Source: Gambelia wislizenii | Taxonomy: Eukaryota; Chordata; Lepidosauria; Squamata; Crotaphytidae | DNA: 64,000 bases | Assembly: GCA_030847615.1 (NCBI GenBank) | Contig: JAUMIR010000005.1 | Coordinates: 217,356,645-217,420,644 of the forward strand | Direction of reading: 5' to 3' | Shown: positions 35,635-48,900 of the stretch, in pieces | How positions within the stretch are numbered: the first letter of the stretch is position 1 | Layout: every line of letters begins with the position of its first letter | Made by a program: the position numbers and the translations under genes | The notes under the pieces: model-generated | Told to the model about the DNA's origin: nothing | What the model saw: the letters and a program-made list of their open reading frames with translations, nothing else | The model's database searches: none

Positions 35635-36850
35635 GAGTCATTAAATGGCTACAGGACCATACTCTTACTGCCCATTTCCTTTCAAAATTTGCTATTAACT
35701 AATTAGCAAGGAAGAGAACAGTGAATAGAACAAGTGCAGTGAAAAAGAGCAGAATGAGAAATGTGCAGCCACCAGGTAGTTGTAGCTAAAAAGGAAGGGT
35801 GTGAAAGGAGTCGTGCTAGAACCACTGATGACGGTGATACACTGGCACTGGATGGAGAGAAATGTCTTTGGAAGCTGGACATTTTATCACTGTCCTCACC
35901 AACCTCCCTCCCCACAAAAAAGCTGAAAAAAGAAATGTGTGCCCCCACAATATCTGCTAGTTGAGCAATCTGGACCTCAAAAAATTGAGCATTACATCCT
36001 GATCTAAACCACTTATCAACCCATGAGTGTGCACCTTGTTAAGGAAAATATTTAGTACATACAAACAGGAGGAGTATAATTACCCACAGAATAGAAAGAG
36101 AAGGAAAGAGTGGAGATTCAGATTCCCAGATGTCAGGGCCTGGCCCTGTCTCCTCTGACCTCATAGCAGGGGAGGAATCTCAGGAGGAGAGAGCTGCCTT
36201 TTATTTATATATTTTTTAAAAAATATTTTTGTTTCACTATATGTTGCTGGCTCCACTGCTGCAGGCTGCTTTGGAATGGCTGCCGTAGATGAGCCAGAGG
36301 GTCAGCCCAGCCACCACCTCCCCTTCCTCATCAGATTTTTTGAAGTTTCTCAAATTGTAGCCAGCACTAGGGCTCAGTGGGAGAGAGAGCAGGAAAGCAC
36401 TGATGTACTGAGTTGGGCCTTTCCCAGCAGGAGACTCCAAGTTCTAGCCTAGACAATGGTGAGGAATGCTGGGAGTTACAGTACAACTTTGGACAGGAAG
36501 GTCACATGACTCCCACCTGCTGTTGGCGGCAACAGAAATTATGAAACAGAATTGTGATGATTTCTTCCCCATGTGTGCTGCTTTACAGTTTTTGGCACCA
36601 AACTTGAGATGTACGATTTTAAAAGTTTTAAAAGTTTATAAATATCAAATTGTAATGCATGTAAAAAAGTACAAATAATTTAACTGGTAAAGAACTATGA
36701 AGTCAACAAACAAAACTATTCCAAGCATGATGCATCCAATAGAAATGGGTGCAGCCTCTCCCTCTGCCTTCCTCTGGCAGTCTTGGGTAGGGGATTGAGG
36801 TGTCATTGAGCAAAATTTACAATTTTTCCACTTAACAGAAAGATGTTCAT

Positions 36851-36928
36851 TTACAAATCTTCATCATCAAATGTTTCTGTGCATCTCAGCATCACAGTTT
36901 CATAATCCAACTGGAGAACCTCTTCCTG
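36851..36928 (-). CDS. STRA8: STRA8 last coding exon with LxCxE motif and stop
   Basis: Acceptor ATGTTTAG, then 25 codons reading QEEVLQLDYETVMLRCTETF and DDEDL, and TAA at 36853-36851. It aligns with the mouse C-terminus ending in LLKCLETFDDL. It is separated from the previous exon by an 8.5-kb intron filled with transposon copies. A possible AATAAA on this strand lies near 36205-36200, which would give a 3' UTR of about 650 nt; this is unproven. Confidence 0.9.
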   Translation of the reverse strand, partial: QEEVLQLDYETVMLRCTETFDDEDL

Positions 36929-39900
36929 CTAAACATAAAGGAGGTGTGGAGGTGGAAAAAACTTCCATTAGAACATGGCAAGACAGGCATACGCATTTAG
37001 AAAAACAGGTTAATGAAAAAATATTTTATATTGATTTGTAATTGCCTACTGAAAGAGGCAATTTTTCTTTTTCATCCACTGCCTAAAAAATCAGAACTTC
37101 CAATATGATCTTTCCCCACTGCTTGAAATCAAGGTGTAGTAAAACCTCTTCCCAGTATTGTGCATAAGGCAAAGAAAAGCATTTTCAAAGTTTGTTTTGT
37201 AGGGACAGACTCATTACTCTAATGGTAACGCTGCAGATCTCCTTAGGCTCCGGTCCAGTGGTGAGTTGTGGAGTTGTGTGACCATAAAACCAGTAAATTT
37301 AATGGACTTGAAGTTTACATTCAAGCCTTTCTTAACAGGACTTTTCCTTTGCTGCCTCAATATCTGCTCTTTTTTTTTTTTTTAGCACAAAGTAATGTGC
37401 CTGTTTTATCTATGGGTGAAATTTAAAGAATTACAAGATATATATGTAAGAGAGAGTTGGTGCACATTCTCACTTTATTTCCCACTGCTAATGAGGAAAA
37501 CTATTGTACTATTCAAAAGGAAGTTACTTTCTTTGGTAGTGGGAAGTCCTGTGGTTAAAACACACACATACACACAAAACTGCACAAACGGCTAACAGAG
37601 TTCTGGTTTTTAAAGCATTTCTCCTCCATGCACGTCTATGGCTCCATGTCTGGCGTGCTCTAATTTCTCTGCCTTTGTTTAGTTTTTTTTTTTTAAGCTA
37701 AGGACCAAACAACCAAAACCCAGAAACTAAAAACACAGAATAATAAATAATCAGATGTATGGAATTCTAATGGAAAGTGTGCAAAACATATAATACATAT
37801 AAATATATACAAATTAATGAGTAAATTAAAACAAATCCACCATGTTACATATAGTCAACAAGCTGGCCAAGTAAATGGTCCAAGGTTAGGCCAAATGCCA
37901 CAGCTGACAGCGCCAGATTATATTATTGTTTCAATTCTTTTTTCAAAAGAAACTCAAAGATAAATTTGAGTGGATGCCAGCTACACTTCATTCTCGGTTT
38001 GCTATTAGGATTATTATTTTTTTAAGACTATTTTCAAGCCGTGAATACTCAAATCCGTGAATGTGGAGGGACAACTGTATTTGTATATACGGTATTATAT
38101 AATTTGCACACTTTCCCTCAGAATTACACATGATCGATCATCTATTATTTTGTATTTTGAGGTTTTGCTCCATCCCTTTTGTTAAGAGTCTGAACAAAAA
38201 ACAGAGACTGTAGCAAACCCTTACTTTTTGTGTTTGTTTGCCACCCCCGTGTTAAAGAGCCAGAAAATGGGATTTCTCAGCTATGTCCTACAGATCTCTA
38301 TCCCAGTCAATGCTGCCTGCAACGATCTCTGTGCTGTCCCGCTCCCTTTCTAGATTGCAGTAGGGGATCTAGAAGGGAAACCTTACTTTCATTCTATTCC
38401 AGGTTTTTGACAACTTTTGGTATTCTGGTACAAACAAATTTAAGTAACCTGAAACAGATGTATAGATCTGTAAAATTATACACATCTTAATTGTATTTTC
38501 CACTTGAAACATTAAGAATACTAAAATGCCTTGTGGAATTAGAGGAAATGTCCATTTAATGCAGCACTTGACATCTAAATACAGCCTCTTAAGAATTACT
38601 ATCAAGCCCACAAGCAGGGTATAATGGAAACTTTGTTAATCAGTCATAATGCCTCTGCAGTCACAAGCTCCGTCAATAGTGTATTTGCTGCTTTTTAAAG
38701 CAGGGTATAACAATGATTTGTATAGCAATGATTTGTGTGCTATAAATTCACTCCCAGCTCCATCAATTCTTGCTCAGGGCTGGAAGACCTCTGTCCCTCT
38801 TGGTGTTCTCAACTATAAATTCCTGAACTACTAATTCCATTGGCCACGCTAGTTGGGACTTGTCTGGAAGCAGAAACATCTGGAGAGACAAAGCTTCATT
38901 GGTGCTCCAAATGACTGGTGGGTCGATGTGATTCTTTATGCCTACCAAATAGCACATCCAGTCTGTTTGAGCACCATGATGTGCATGGAAGGCTCTTTTA
39001 TATGTGGATTTCCTTTGCCGGATCAGTTCAGCTACGTAAGAGGTAAAGCACCTCTGTTCAATGTTTCCAGATCATTCATAATTTTGTAAGCCTCTATTAT
39101 CAGCGTCAACTAAATCAGTGCTTATGCTATCTGATGAGGGTTCCCCCCCCCACCATGTACCAGGGGGAAAATGTGCCCTATTTGTGCCCATTGACTACAA
39201 CTGTTTATTTCTTTCTTTCCTGCAAACTTGCTGCAGAATGGCAGCTAATAGTTTCCAGACTGGCCACCAGTTCATGAACCACCACTTTGAGTAGTACTGA
39301 ATGATATTCAAGTTGTAATCTTTTTTCTTTCCATGTAGATAACAAAGAGCTTGTGTGTAAACACTGTTTCAAGAAACCAGAGACAATTATTTGATGGGCA
39401 CTGCACTATGTTAGGCCAGAGCTCTGGGTGACACCAAAACTGTCCCAGGCTATGCCATTTATTTTTGTTGAGGCGTATTCTGCTGCGGTTACCTTAAAAG
39501 AAACTGGGTGCTGCTGGATTCTTAAAAAAGTAATCTGTAAACAAGTCCAGCTACTTCTTTCTGTTCCATCCCAAAAGCACTCAACTGGAAACCTGCTATT
39601 CCTGCCCAACTAAAATCTGCAGAATCTTTGTTTTGCTATAATGGGTGAGTCTGTCGGACTGGGTCAGGTAATCTTACTCATCTGCCTTCAGGTTAGTCAG
39701 TCACATAATAACATTATCCAGTGCATCTTTTAGTCATCATTATATAAATCCATCCTGTTGTTATTGTTGTTAATTCTATTTATGCCATACAAAACTAGGA
39801 CTCAAGACAAATTATAAATTAACATACAATACAGTTAAAACATAAAATAGAACTGAATTATCAACAGCATTTGAGAAGAATTTAAAATATGTAATTGAAG

Positions 39901-42900
39901 TGATAAAAAGCAGATTTTTAAAAAAGTACACTAAAAACAATGCAGCACTCTCTTATAAGACCTTTCGTTTAAAACATTCAGTTTTCAAAAACCCATCAGA
40001 ATTTTTTTAAAAAAGCCTTGCCTGCAGAGAGAAGGGCTGCAAGGAGGAAACAATTCTAATCTCTTCGAGAAAGGAGTTCCATAACCTTGGGGCAGCCACT
40101 GAAAAGGCTCTATCTTGCATCCTTACCAGTCATCACTGTGAAGGTGGTGGCTCAGGAGGGCCTTCATGGCTCAGAAGGGCCTCTCTTGAAAATGGGCCTG
40201 GGCAGACTCATATGTGGGGATGGTTTGGCAGACAGCTTGGATCTAAGCTGTATAGGGCTTTATAACTTCCTGACAGTAAGAGCTGTTCAGAAGTGGAATA
40301 CACTGCCTCGGAGTGTGGTGGAGTCTCTTTCTTTGGAGGTTTTTAAACAGGCTGGATGGCCATCTGTCAGAAATGATTTGATTGTGTATTGCTGCATGGC
40401 AGGGGGTTGGCTTGGATGGCCCTTGTGGTCTCTTCCAACTCTATGATTCTATAAGCCAGCACTACTTCAAGAAATGGTAGATGTAACAAAAATATATACC
40501 AGTGCAGCAAAATAAAATTCTTCCACAGCAGAAATGTACACAAGATACTGTTTGGCAGCTCTTTCAAGCAGAATAGATGCTGCTCTGCTTGCCCTTTTTT
40601 AAGCAGTAAGGGACCAGATTGGGTTGTCATCTCCTTCTGTAGTTTTAGCCTTTAATCTTCCCACGGAGTTCCATTTTTACGTACTCAGGAAGCAGTAGGG
40701 CAAGAAGGGTTTCCTATCTATTGTGCATGAAGGGTAAAAGAAGTAAGGGCTGCTTGGCCAAATGTAAGTTATTCAGAGCTTGGAAAAGTTACTTTATGAT
40801 CAAAACTCTAAAAATCCCCAGCAAATATGGGTACTGGGCAACCCTCATGTTGATGAGGGGATACTGGGAGTTGTGGTCCAAAAACTAACTTCCAAGCTCC
40901 GGTTATGCTATGCACACATTCTACAAGGGAGCAGAAAGTGTCCAAGCATTCCTCTTCTTGGACTGGTTAAAATGCCAGTTTCTCCTTATCACTTCCTCTG
41001 TAAACCTAGTTTATCACTATGTGCTCACAAGAATTGTCTTCCCCAGTTAAGCCCCCACAGCATATTTCTGGATCAGAAAGTAAGACTGGTCAAGGTGTAA
41101 AGAGAGAATAAGACGATTATGAATGTGCTTAGTGGTTGATACAAACAGTCCACAGGCATCTGGCTTTGGTTTGGAAAACCAACTCCTATGCAGAGCTTTA
41201 CTTCTCTTTTTTCTTGCAGTTTGTTTTTATGTAATCTGGTCATTTTACAGTCTGAAATATTGTGGGAGTACAGTATGGAAGCTGTTTCATAAAGATAATC
41301 TGTGAGTGGCAAACTGAGCATCCTGGAATGGGAATTATTTTCCCTTCTAAAAGCATAGGTCCTAGGCCAAATGCAAGTGATCTTGGCTGTTCTTATTCCT
41401 TGCTGAAGGAGTGATGAGTACTTATCCCAACTATTTTGCTTCTAGAACTAATAGCCTTATTGTATGAGGGAAGGGAAATGGAAATAAACCCCGAGAGTCT
41501 CACCTTGCCTTATTGAATGATGTCTGCGTGCTTCAGCTGTTCTTCCATTCTGGTCTCATGGGAAACAGTGGTAAACACGAGTCTTTTTGCTAACTGGAAA
41601 AACCTGTTGGAAAAAAGACTCATCTTTACCACTGTTTCCCATGGGACTGGAATGGGAAAACAGCTGAAGCTTGTCGACATTGTGAGATAAGGCAAGGCGG
41701 GATATGCTATTCTTCAGCTTCACTTCCGCTTCACTTCCCTCGTGCGATAAGCCCCTAAGAGAAGCAGCAAATATCAGAGACGGTAGATCTATAAAACACA
41801 GAAGGTAGGCTTCTGCTTGTTAGCCCCTCCTTATTGTTCCACTCCTACCTATCCATGTCAGAGCTTGGGCAAGTTATTTTTTTAGACTACGATTCCCAGA
41901 ATCCCCCCAGGCACTGTAGCCAGTGGTCATGCTGACTGGGGGAATTCTGGAAGCTGTAGTCCCCCCCAAAAAAATCGCAGTTCTGATTCATAGAAGTAGA
42001 ATACTTGGTCCTGAGATTAGAGAGCACAGGGAAATTATCTACTACTACAATAGCCCTTTACCAGTTATATCCTGTTCCATACTGCTTTGTAATCTGCCTA
42101 CACAATCCCTGCGGGAAGGCAGAAGGCAGGGAGAATCTGCTGATAACAATTAGAGGTATCTAGATGAAAAACAATGCACTTGTACATGATAATGCACCAG
42201 GCAGCATAACAGGTGTCAAATTTGGTTAACCACCTTTTTATATATGGGTGTAGCATAGAAGTACTTCAACAGATGTACTTATTAACTATGTCAAGCTCAT
42301 ACTGTGCTTAAAAATATATAGAAGTCTGGTTACCATTCGGGGGATATTTAGCGGAGAATAAGCATTACCAAGTCACATTGCTCCTCCTGAGCAAACAAAA
42401 TAGGATTACACTGACCGGCTCATATAAATGAAAAGTTAATTCATTTTGAGGGGGAAGGAGTTGTAGTCCCCTTTTTATTTTACACACAAAGTTAATAAAA
42501 ATACTTTAAATCAAAATAAAAATACCTATGCAACTGTTTTTTATTTATTGTTAAGAAGTTGAGAGAAATTTGGTTTTGTCAATTGCTGTCAAGTCAGCTT
42601 CAACTTACGACAACCCAATAAATGAGAAATGTATCTCATGTCATTTCAGGGTAAGTTCACAATATCAAGAAATCTCTAGTATTAGTCATGGTAAAATCAT
42701 GAAAGGATTTGATAAATATGCTGTCAACATCCAGTAACAGGCATGGGGGACTTCAGAGGTTTCCTGTATAGGCACAGGGGACTTGAGAAGTTCCCCATCC
42801 AGCCTCTAGGATTTCTCCTCTTTGACTTTACCATCTCTTTTTCAGACTCCATATTGACCATAGAGGGAGAGACTTCTCTTCTTCCCTGGCCAGCATGGAG

Positions 42901-45900
42901 CAGCAGCAAATGCACCCTTGTATTGTATGTGATAATTAAAGGGGTGGGTGGGCTTTTCTACCCTGTTGCAATCCCATTCCAGCTTTCCCAGGAAAAAAAT
43001 CAATTAAAGCAGTGGTTCTTAATCTGTGGTCTGCAGACCCCAGGGGGCTATGATGTCCTCATAGGGGGTCCACGAAGGTTTGAAGGCTGTTCAGCCCACA
43101 TGACAGGAGCCAAGGCAAAGGCTGGCTTGGCTTGCACTTTACTGATTCAATCCTCTCCAGCCACAAATTTGCAGGAAGAAGCAGGAGAGAAGTCTTCCCT
43201 TCCCTACATTGCCTCTCAGGAAAAGTTAATGGATGGTGTAATTGTATTGTTATTGTTGTTCGGATTTTAAATCTTGACTTAGGTTTTGGGGGTCTGAGGC
43301 AACCAAAGATATTAAAAAGGAGTCCTGATAAAGAAAAGGTTAAGAGCCACTGAATTAAAACAAATGGACCTCTTTTGGACAGTACAAATTGCAGGTATCT
43401 GCACTATCTTAAGGGAGAAAATGTTACATTCCTCTTAACAGTGACTCACTCCCTAACTGCATTTGCTTCCCACTGCAAATTGCAGGTGCTTGGGATGCAA
43501 TCTGTATCAGGAAAACAGTGGAGAGAGAAGCAAAGGGTTAAAGCCCACTCGAAACCTAGCGCCAACGAAAACAAAAACAAACTTTCCCATGTAAGTAAAT
43601 GGGAGATTTTTCTCTAATGCACATTGTGTGGGAAGTCTGTGTGCCTGTACATGTGTGGGTGTGGATGGGTTTCCTTCCTCTCAATTTTTCTGTTTCCTAA
43701 AACTGCTCAGTCACCATTCCATGCTGAGTAGGGGCACTTTGTGGTTATTCGGAAGATTTCACAGTAGGCTTTTTTCATCTAAAGTGGTTTTTGCCTTCTA
43801 CAAACTTTTTAGTTCCACAAGCCTGCTGATACTTCCCTGTTGTATATGGATGTCATCATTTTTACGTGTATTCTGTAAATATAAGAATGTTTTGGTCTTT
43901 CTTTTGGTCTTTCTTCCAAAATACAGTTAGCAGAAAATATAGTTTTATCTATGTAAAGATCCACATTTGGAATTAACTGTTAGTACAGGATACCGATGCA
44001 ATCTTGGATCTCAGTAAGAACTGTAAACAAGCCACAGGTCATCAATATACCTTGTTAGACAGAGGCTTTATATAAAAGCCGGCAAATGAAAAGGAACTGA
44101 GAAGAGATAGCTGAGCCACACCTAGGCATGTGCATTGAGGGAGTGGAGGCAGAGTTCCTGCCAAAATGCTGAGCCCTAGAATAGAGCACAAGAGGCTCTG
44201 AGCAGGTGTAAAGCCCATTTGTGAGATTCACAAAGACCACAAAGAAGTGAAATTTTTTAATAAGCACACTTAGTTTTAGAACATATTTCAGCTTTGAAAC
44301 AATCTCCTCATAGTTTTTGGCATTTAACACACTCATATAGAATTTGCTAGTGATTTCAGATATAGAAATGACCCATGATCAAGCTCCCATAGTTTCAGCA
44401 CCCTAGGAAGTGGTCCTAATGTGACTCGAAATACAGTTGGCCCTCCATTTGCAGGTTTCACTTTTGCAGATTTGGCTATTCCAAGTTTCTACCTGCTGTG
44501 TAGCTACCTTGACCTTCTTGCCCCACTCCTTCTGCCCCCTCTACTTTGTGATGTATCCTCTCCTGCCAAACACACTACCCCCCCCCACTCCATGGCCCAT
44601 CTTTCCACCACGAAGCCTCAGCCAGATTGGCAAGCATTTCCCTGCTGAGCCACCTCTTTCCCTGCTTGTTCTTCTCTACGTACTTTGCACTGTCTCCTCT
44701 CCTGTCCACCACACCAACCCCTCACTCCAAAGTGAAGGGAAACCCCTTTTCTTTTCCCTCCCTCCTTCCAAAGGCAGAAATCAATGGCTGGTGGGTTCAC
44801 CCGCCTTTGGCAAAGATAAACCAGTCCCAGCCTGATTGCAAAGGCTTCATGGTGGGAAAATGGGTGGTTGAGTGAGGAAAGGGGTTTCTCTTCACCCCTT
44901 TCAAAGGCAGGTGAGCCCTCCAGCCATCGGTTTCTGCCCTTGCAAGGAGGTAGGAGAAAGGAAAGGGGATTATCTTTACTTTCTAGTGAGGGGCTGGCAT
45001 GGTGGGCAGGAGAGGAGATGGTGTGAAGTAGAGGGAGGAGAAGGAACGGAGGAAGAGGTTGATCAGTGTGGAATGGTTTGACAATATGGCTGAGGTTTCA
45101 TGGCGGGAAGACAGTCAATGAAGTGAGCGGCTTGTGTGGTGGGCATGAGAGGAGACAACTCAAAGTAGCAGGAGGAGAGGGAGTGGGGGAAGAGGTGGAT
45201 CGGTGTGGAAGGGCTTGACAATCTGGCTGAGGCGTCATGGAGGCAAGATGGGAAAGGAAGTGACCAGCCAGGGCTTTTGGCAGGAAAAGAGTCTGTAGCA
45301 TATTTTGGGGTGCGGGCCTACGATATGCATGGTTTTTCCACTTTTGTAGAGGACCTATGCCCCTAACCCCACGAATGTGGAGGGCTGACTATATTATAAG
45401 TAGAGGCCAAATTGCATTATAACAAGCACTTTGCAAAGTCATACCTGTGGTGGTTGCGTGCTAGCAAAAAACAGGCTTTTTAAGAAGCTGATGATCTGCA
45501 GATAGAGATGATGGTTATCCTCCTGACTTTCTGAAGTGCAGCCTGTGAAAGCTGAGCTACAAACAGAAGATGAAACTATACTGAGTTCCCCATCAGTTTG
45601 GGGGGAAAGAAGAGAAGGGGAGGCCTACCCTCTATTTTAAGAATGCTTATTGTTTGTTTAAATATATGGAATAAACTTAATGACTGTGGGATGGCCTGAG
45701 GTTGACCCAGGGAAAAGACTGCAATGTGCAGTAGGACCAGGTAGGCTTTCTGGCTTTGATCTATGCTCCAAATTTCAGTCTTGGGGGACAGAAATGAAAA
45801 GGAGAACCATTAAAAAATAACCTTTTTTCTGCTCTCTTACCAGTCAAAGGAGCCACATATTTCCAAGTAGTAACACAACCCATGCTCATATGCAGTCATT

Positions 45901-48900
45901 ATCAGTGAAAAAAAACAAGAGAGAGAGAGTTGTCCCTCCATATCCACGGATTTGGTATCCATGGATTTAAGTATTCATGGCTTGAAAATATTCTTTAAAA
46001 AATAATAATCCAAAAAGCAAACCTTGATTTTGCCATCTTATATAAGGGACACCATTTTGCTATGCCATTGCTTATAATGGGACTTGAGCATTCACGGATT
46101 TTGATATCCACAGGGAATCTTGGAACCAAACCCCAACAAATATGAAGGGACAACTGTATATATATATGTGCATACATCCAGGAGCCAGTGTGGCGTAGTG
46201 GTTTGAACATTGGACTAAAACTCTGGAGACTAAGGTTCAAATCCCTGCTCAGCCATGGAAACCCACTGGATGACCTTGGGCAAGTCACATTCTTTCATCT
46301 TCAAAGGAAGGCAAAGCCAAACCTTCACTTAACAAATCTTTCAGAGAAAACCCTGTAATAGGTTCACCTTAGGGTTGCCATAAGTCGAAAATGACCTGAA
46401 GGCACACAACAACAACAACAACGTTTATTCTAGTTTTTAAAAATCACCCAATATCAGCACAATACACTTACCCAGGGTATGACTGATGGATCCATTGCAA
46501 CTGGAGTGGTAAATCCAATTTTAGTTTTCCAGCCACTCCTCCCACAGCTGCTCTAAATTGTACTCCTGGTGTCAGATCCTATTCCTTCAGAGGTTTGGCA
46601 CCCAAAGAGCTCTTGGGCAACTTAGAACAGCTGCTGAAGGAGCAGCTATAAAATCAGAGTGGACTGGCCATTCCCCTGGCAATGGATCCACATTCAGCCC
46701 CATTGTAAAGTAGATATACTCTTTCTCTCTCTTTCCCTCCCTATCTACACATGCACGCACACACAAGCATAATCCTTGAGCTCTCCTGTACAGATGCTGA
46801 AATGAATGAGAAATGTGCAGTTGCTCTGCTCTTTAGCAGATGGCGGGCCAAAGGCAAGGCTTAAGGACTTCTTCCCTGTCCTAAGTGTTTTCAGAATTGG
46901 CTGGTTCACAAAGGGAACCGTTGCAACTTGAAGTCTGCAATAAAAGTGTAAACATACAGGGAAAATTTCTCAAGTGGCATTTTCCTTCCCATTCTATGAT
47001 GAGACCAAGACTAATAATATACCACTGCTGTCCTGTTAAAGCTGGGATAGGAACTGGGTGACCCTCCTAATACAGTACAGTATTGCTAAATTCCCAGCAC
47101 TATCTAGCTATGCTAGATAGGACTACTGGGAGTTGCAGCTCAGCACTTGGAAAGCCGCATACATCCCACCCCTGTGTTAAAAGAGAAAAAAATGAGTGCC
47201 CCACAGTGGGTTAGGGAGTGCTTCAGTCTTCAATTAATGAATAAATTGGCCTGTCACACCAACTAATGTTTCAGGCATTGGCACAAAATGATTTTCTCTC
47301 CTCAAATGCATGTTGCCCTTAAGGAGACAATGTGGCTGTTCATGTGATTAAGGCCATTACCTTTGACTGGACATTTCTTGAGTTTCATTTCTGTCAAGGA
47401 AGCTGGTTGCTACATCAAATGCATCTTCAATGAGGATCTAAAAGAGAAAGCATTTCAGTAATAGGATCTAATCTGAATACCATGCTTTGCAAAGCTTGGG
47501 ATGCTCTTATGCCACAAGCACTATACAACTTTAAAAAAAATATTCCTTATATCTGCCTGCATTTCTTACACAGATTCCTAAACAGGAGGGGAGGAACAAC
47601 ACTTGGATACTAGGGTGAGACTAGCCACTGTAAGTAATGATTATATATTAAACCTTTTGGTAGCATCCATCTTTTTTAAAAAAAAAATCTAGCTGTTCTG
47701 TCTTTAAGGCAAGACAACTTATTATTAGCCATGTTCTGTTCTTACTAACTAGCTTTACAAGAGGATGCCATAATTAATTTTTTTTTTTAAAGGAGGGATG
47801 GAAACTTGCCAGTTTCACTGGGAGCATCATATTTCAGGTCCTTGTAAACTTTGAATCTGGGTCAGTTATTCATAAAAACAGCCACAGTGAAAGACACCAA
47901 CCATGCCAGAGGTTCTTTTTGTTTCTAGCAACACATCCACTGTACCCTTTGAATCTGATGTGAAATTCAGCTGAGTGAAAAGCACATAACTGGATTTACA
48001 TCAATTTTCTATACTGTAAGGAATATACGAACAACATCATCTTCTTTGCATCCTATGTTTCTGTTTAGCTGATATAAACAAGACTTCTCAAACATGAGCT
48101 GGACTTTTCTATAGAAGGCCAAACAGTGTAAGGAGAAAATTAAATTCCTGCCCACCAGCTTGCTCTGCTGGCTGAGAGTTGTTTCATTTTGCTTTTTTGT
48201 TAGGTGCTTTTCTCTTCAAAGAACCATGCTTTGGAGATCATCCAAAACCACGATCCACAGGTGTCTGTTTTTCCTAGCAAGGAAAAGCATTGTCACAGAT
48301 CTCACAGGCAAGGAAGGCAAAATGTTGGATTTGGTACCTCTGTGGCTGCTGCCACACTGCAGAAATAATCCAGTTTGACACTGCTTTAACTGCCATGGCT
48401 CAATGCTATGGAATTCTGGAATTTGTAGTTTTGTGAGATATTTAGCCTTCTCTGTCAGAGAGCCCTGGTGCCACAACAAACCACAAATGCTGTTTTACTT
48501 GTAGAATTTTCTTCTCATTTTCAAATGTGTGCTGTTATTCATTCCTGGGATTTGCCCTTAGTTTCCAGTTCATCACAATTCCTCCTAGTCGTTTTAGAAG
48601 AAACCATTGTATTCCCCCTTTCTTGGAAGGGGGAAGAATTCAGCACTCTTGAATGTTAGAACTATGGGGCAGGAACCCTAAAAGAAATTAATTCTCTCAC
48701 CTCTTCTGGTGTGGATACTACTGAACCACTGGCTTCCTGGCTATTCACTCCACTGTCCCTCACACTGCCCTCGGTACAGGCAGGTTCCTGGGAGGCTGTC
48801 TTGACCTCAGAGATTAAATTCTGCCTCTGACTACAGTAGTGCAAGACACTTTCCTTCCTTTCTTCAGGGAGGTCCTGCCACAGGTGGGAAACAGCTGTAG

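Larger units (their letters stand above)
22770..36850. other. intergenic region between SLC23A4 and STRA8 3' ends
   Basis: 14 kb with no recognised exon on either strand. It holds the separately listed transposons, microsatellites and palindromes. The open frames in it coincide with inverted repeats or SINE/LINE fragments. Confidence 0.6.

Noticed and set aside
39339..39395. possible exon reading NKELVCKHCFKKPETII then stop
   Set aside because: It has an AG border and a short frame but no family match, and it lies inside the STRA8 last intron on the opposite strand.
43010..43352. possible small protein in 42743-43270
   Set aside because: The frame crosses the border of a hAT-type MITE defined by its target duplication.
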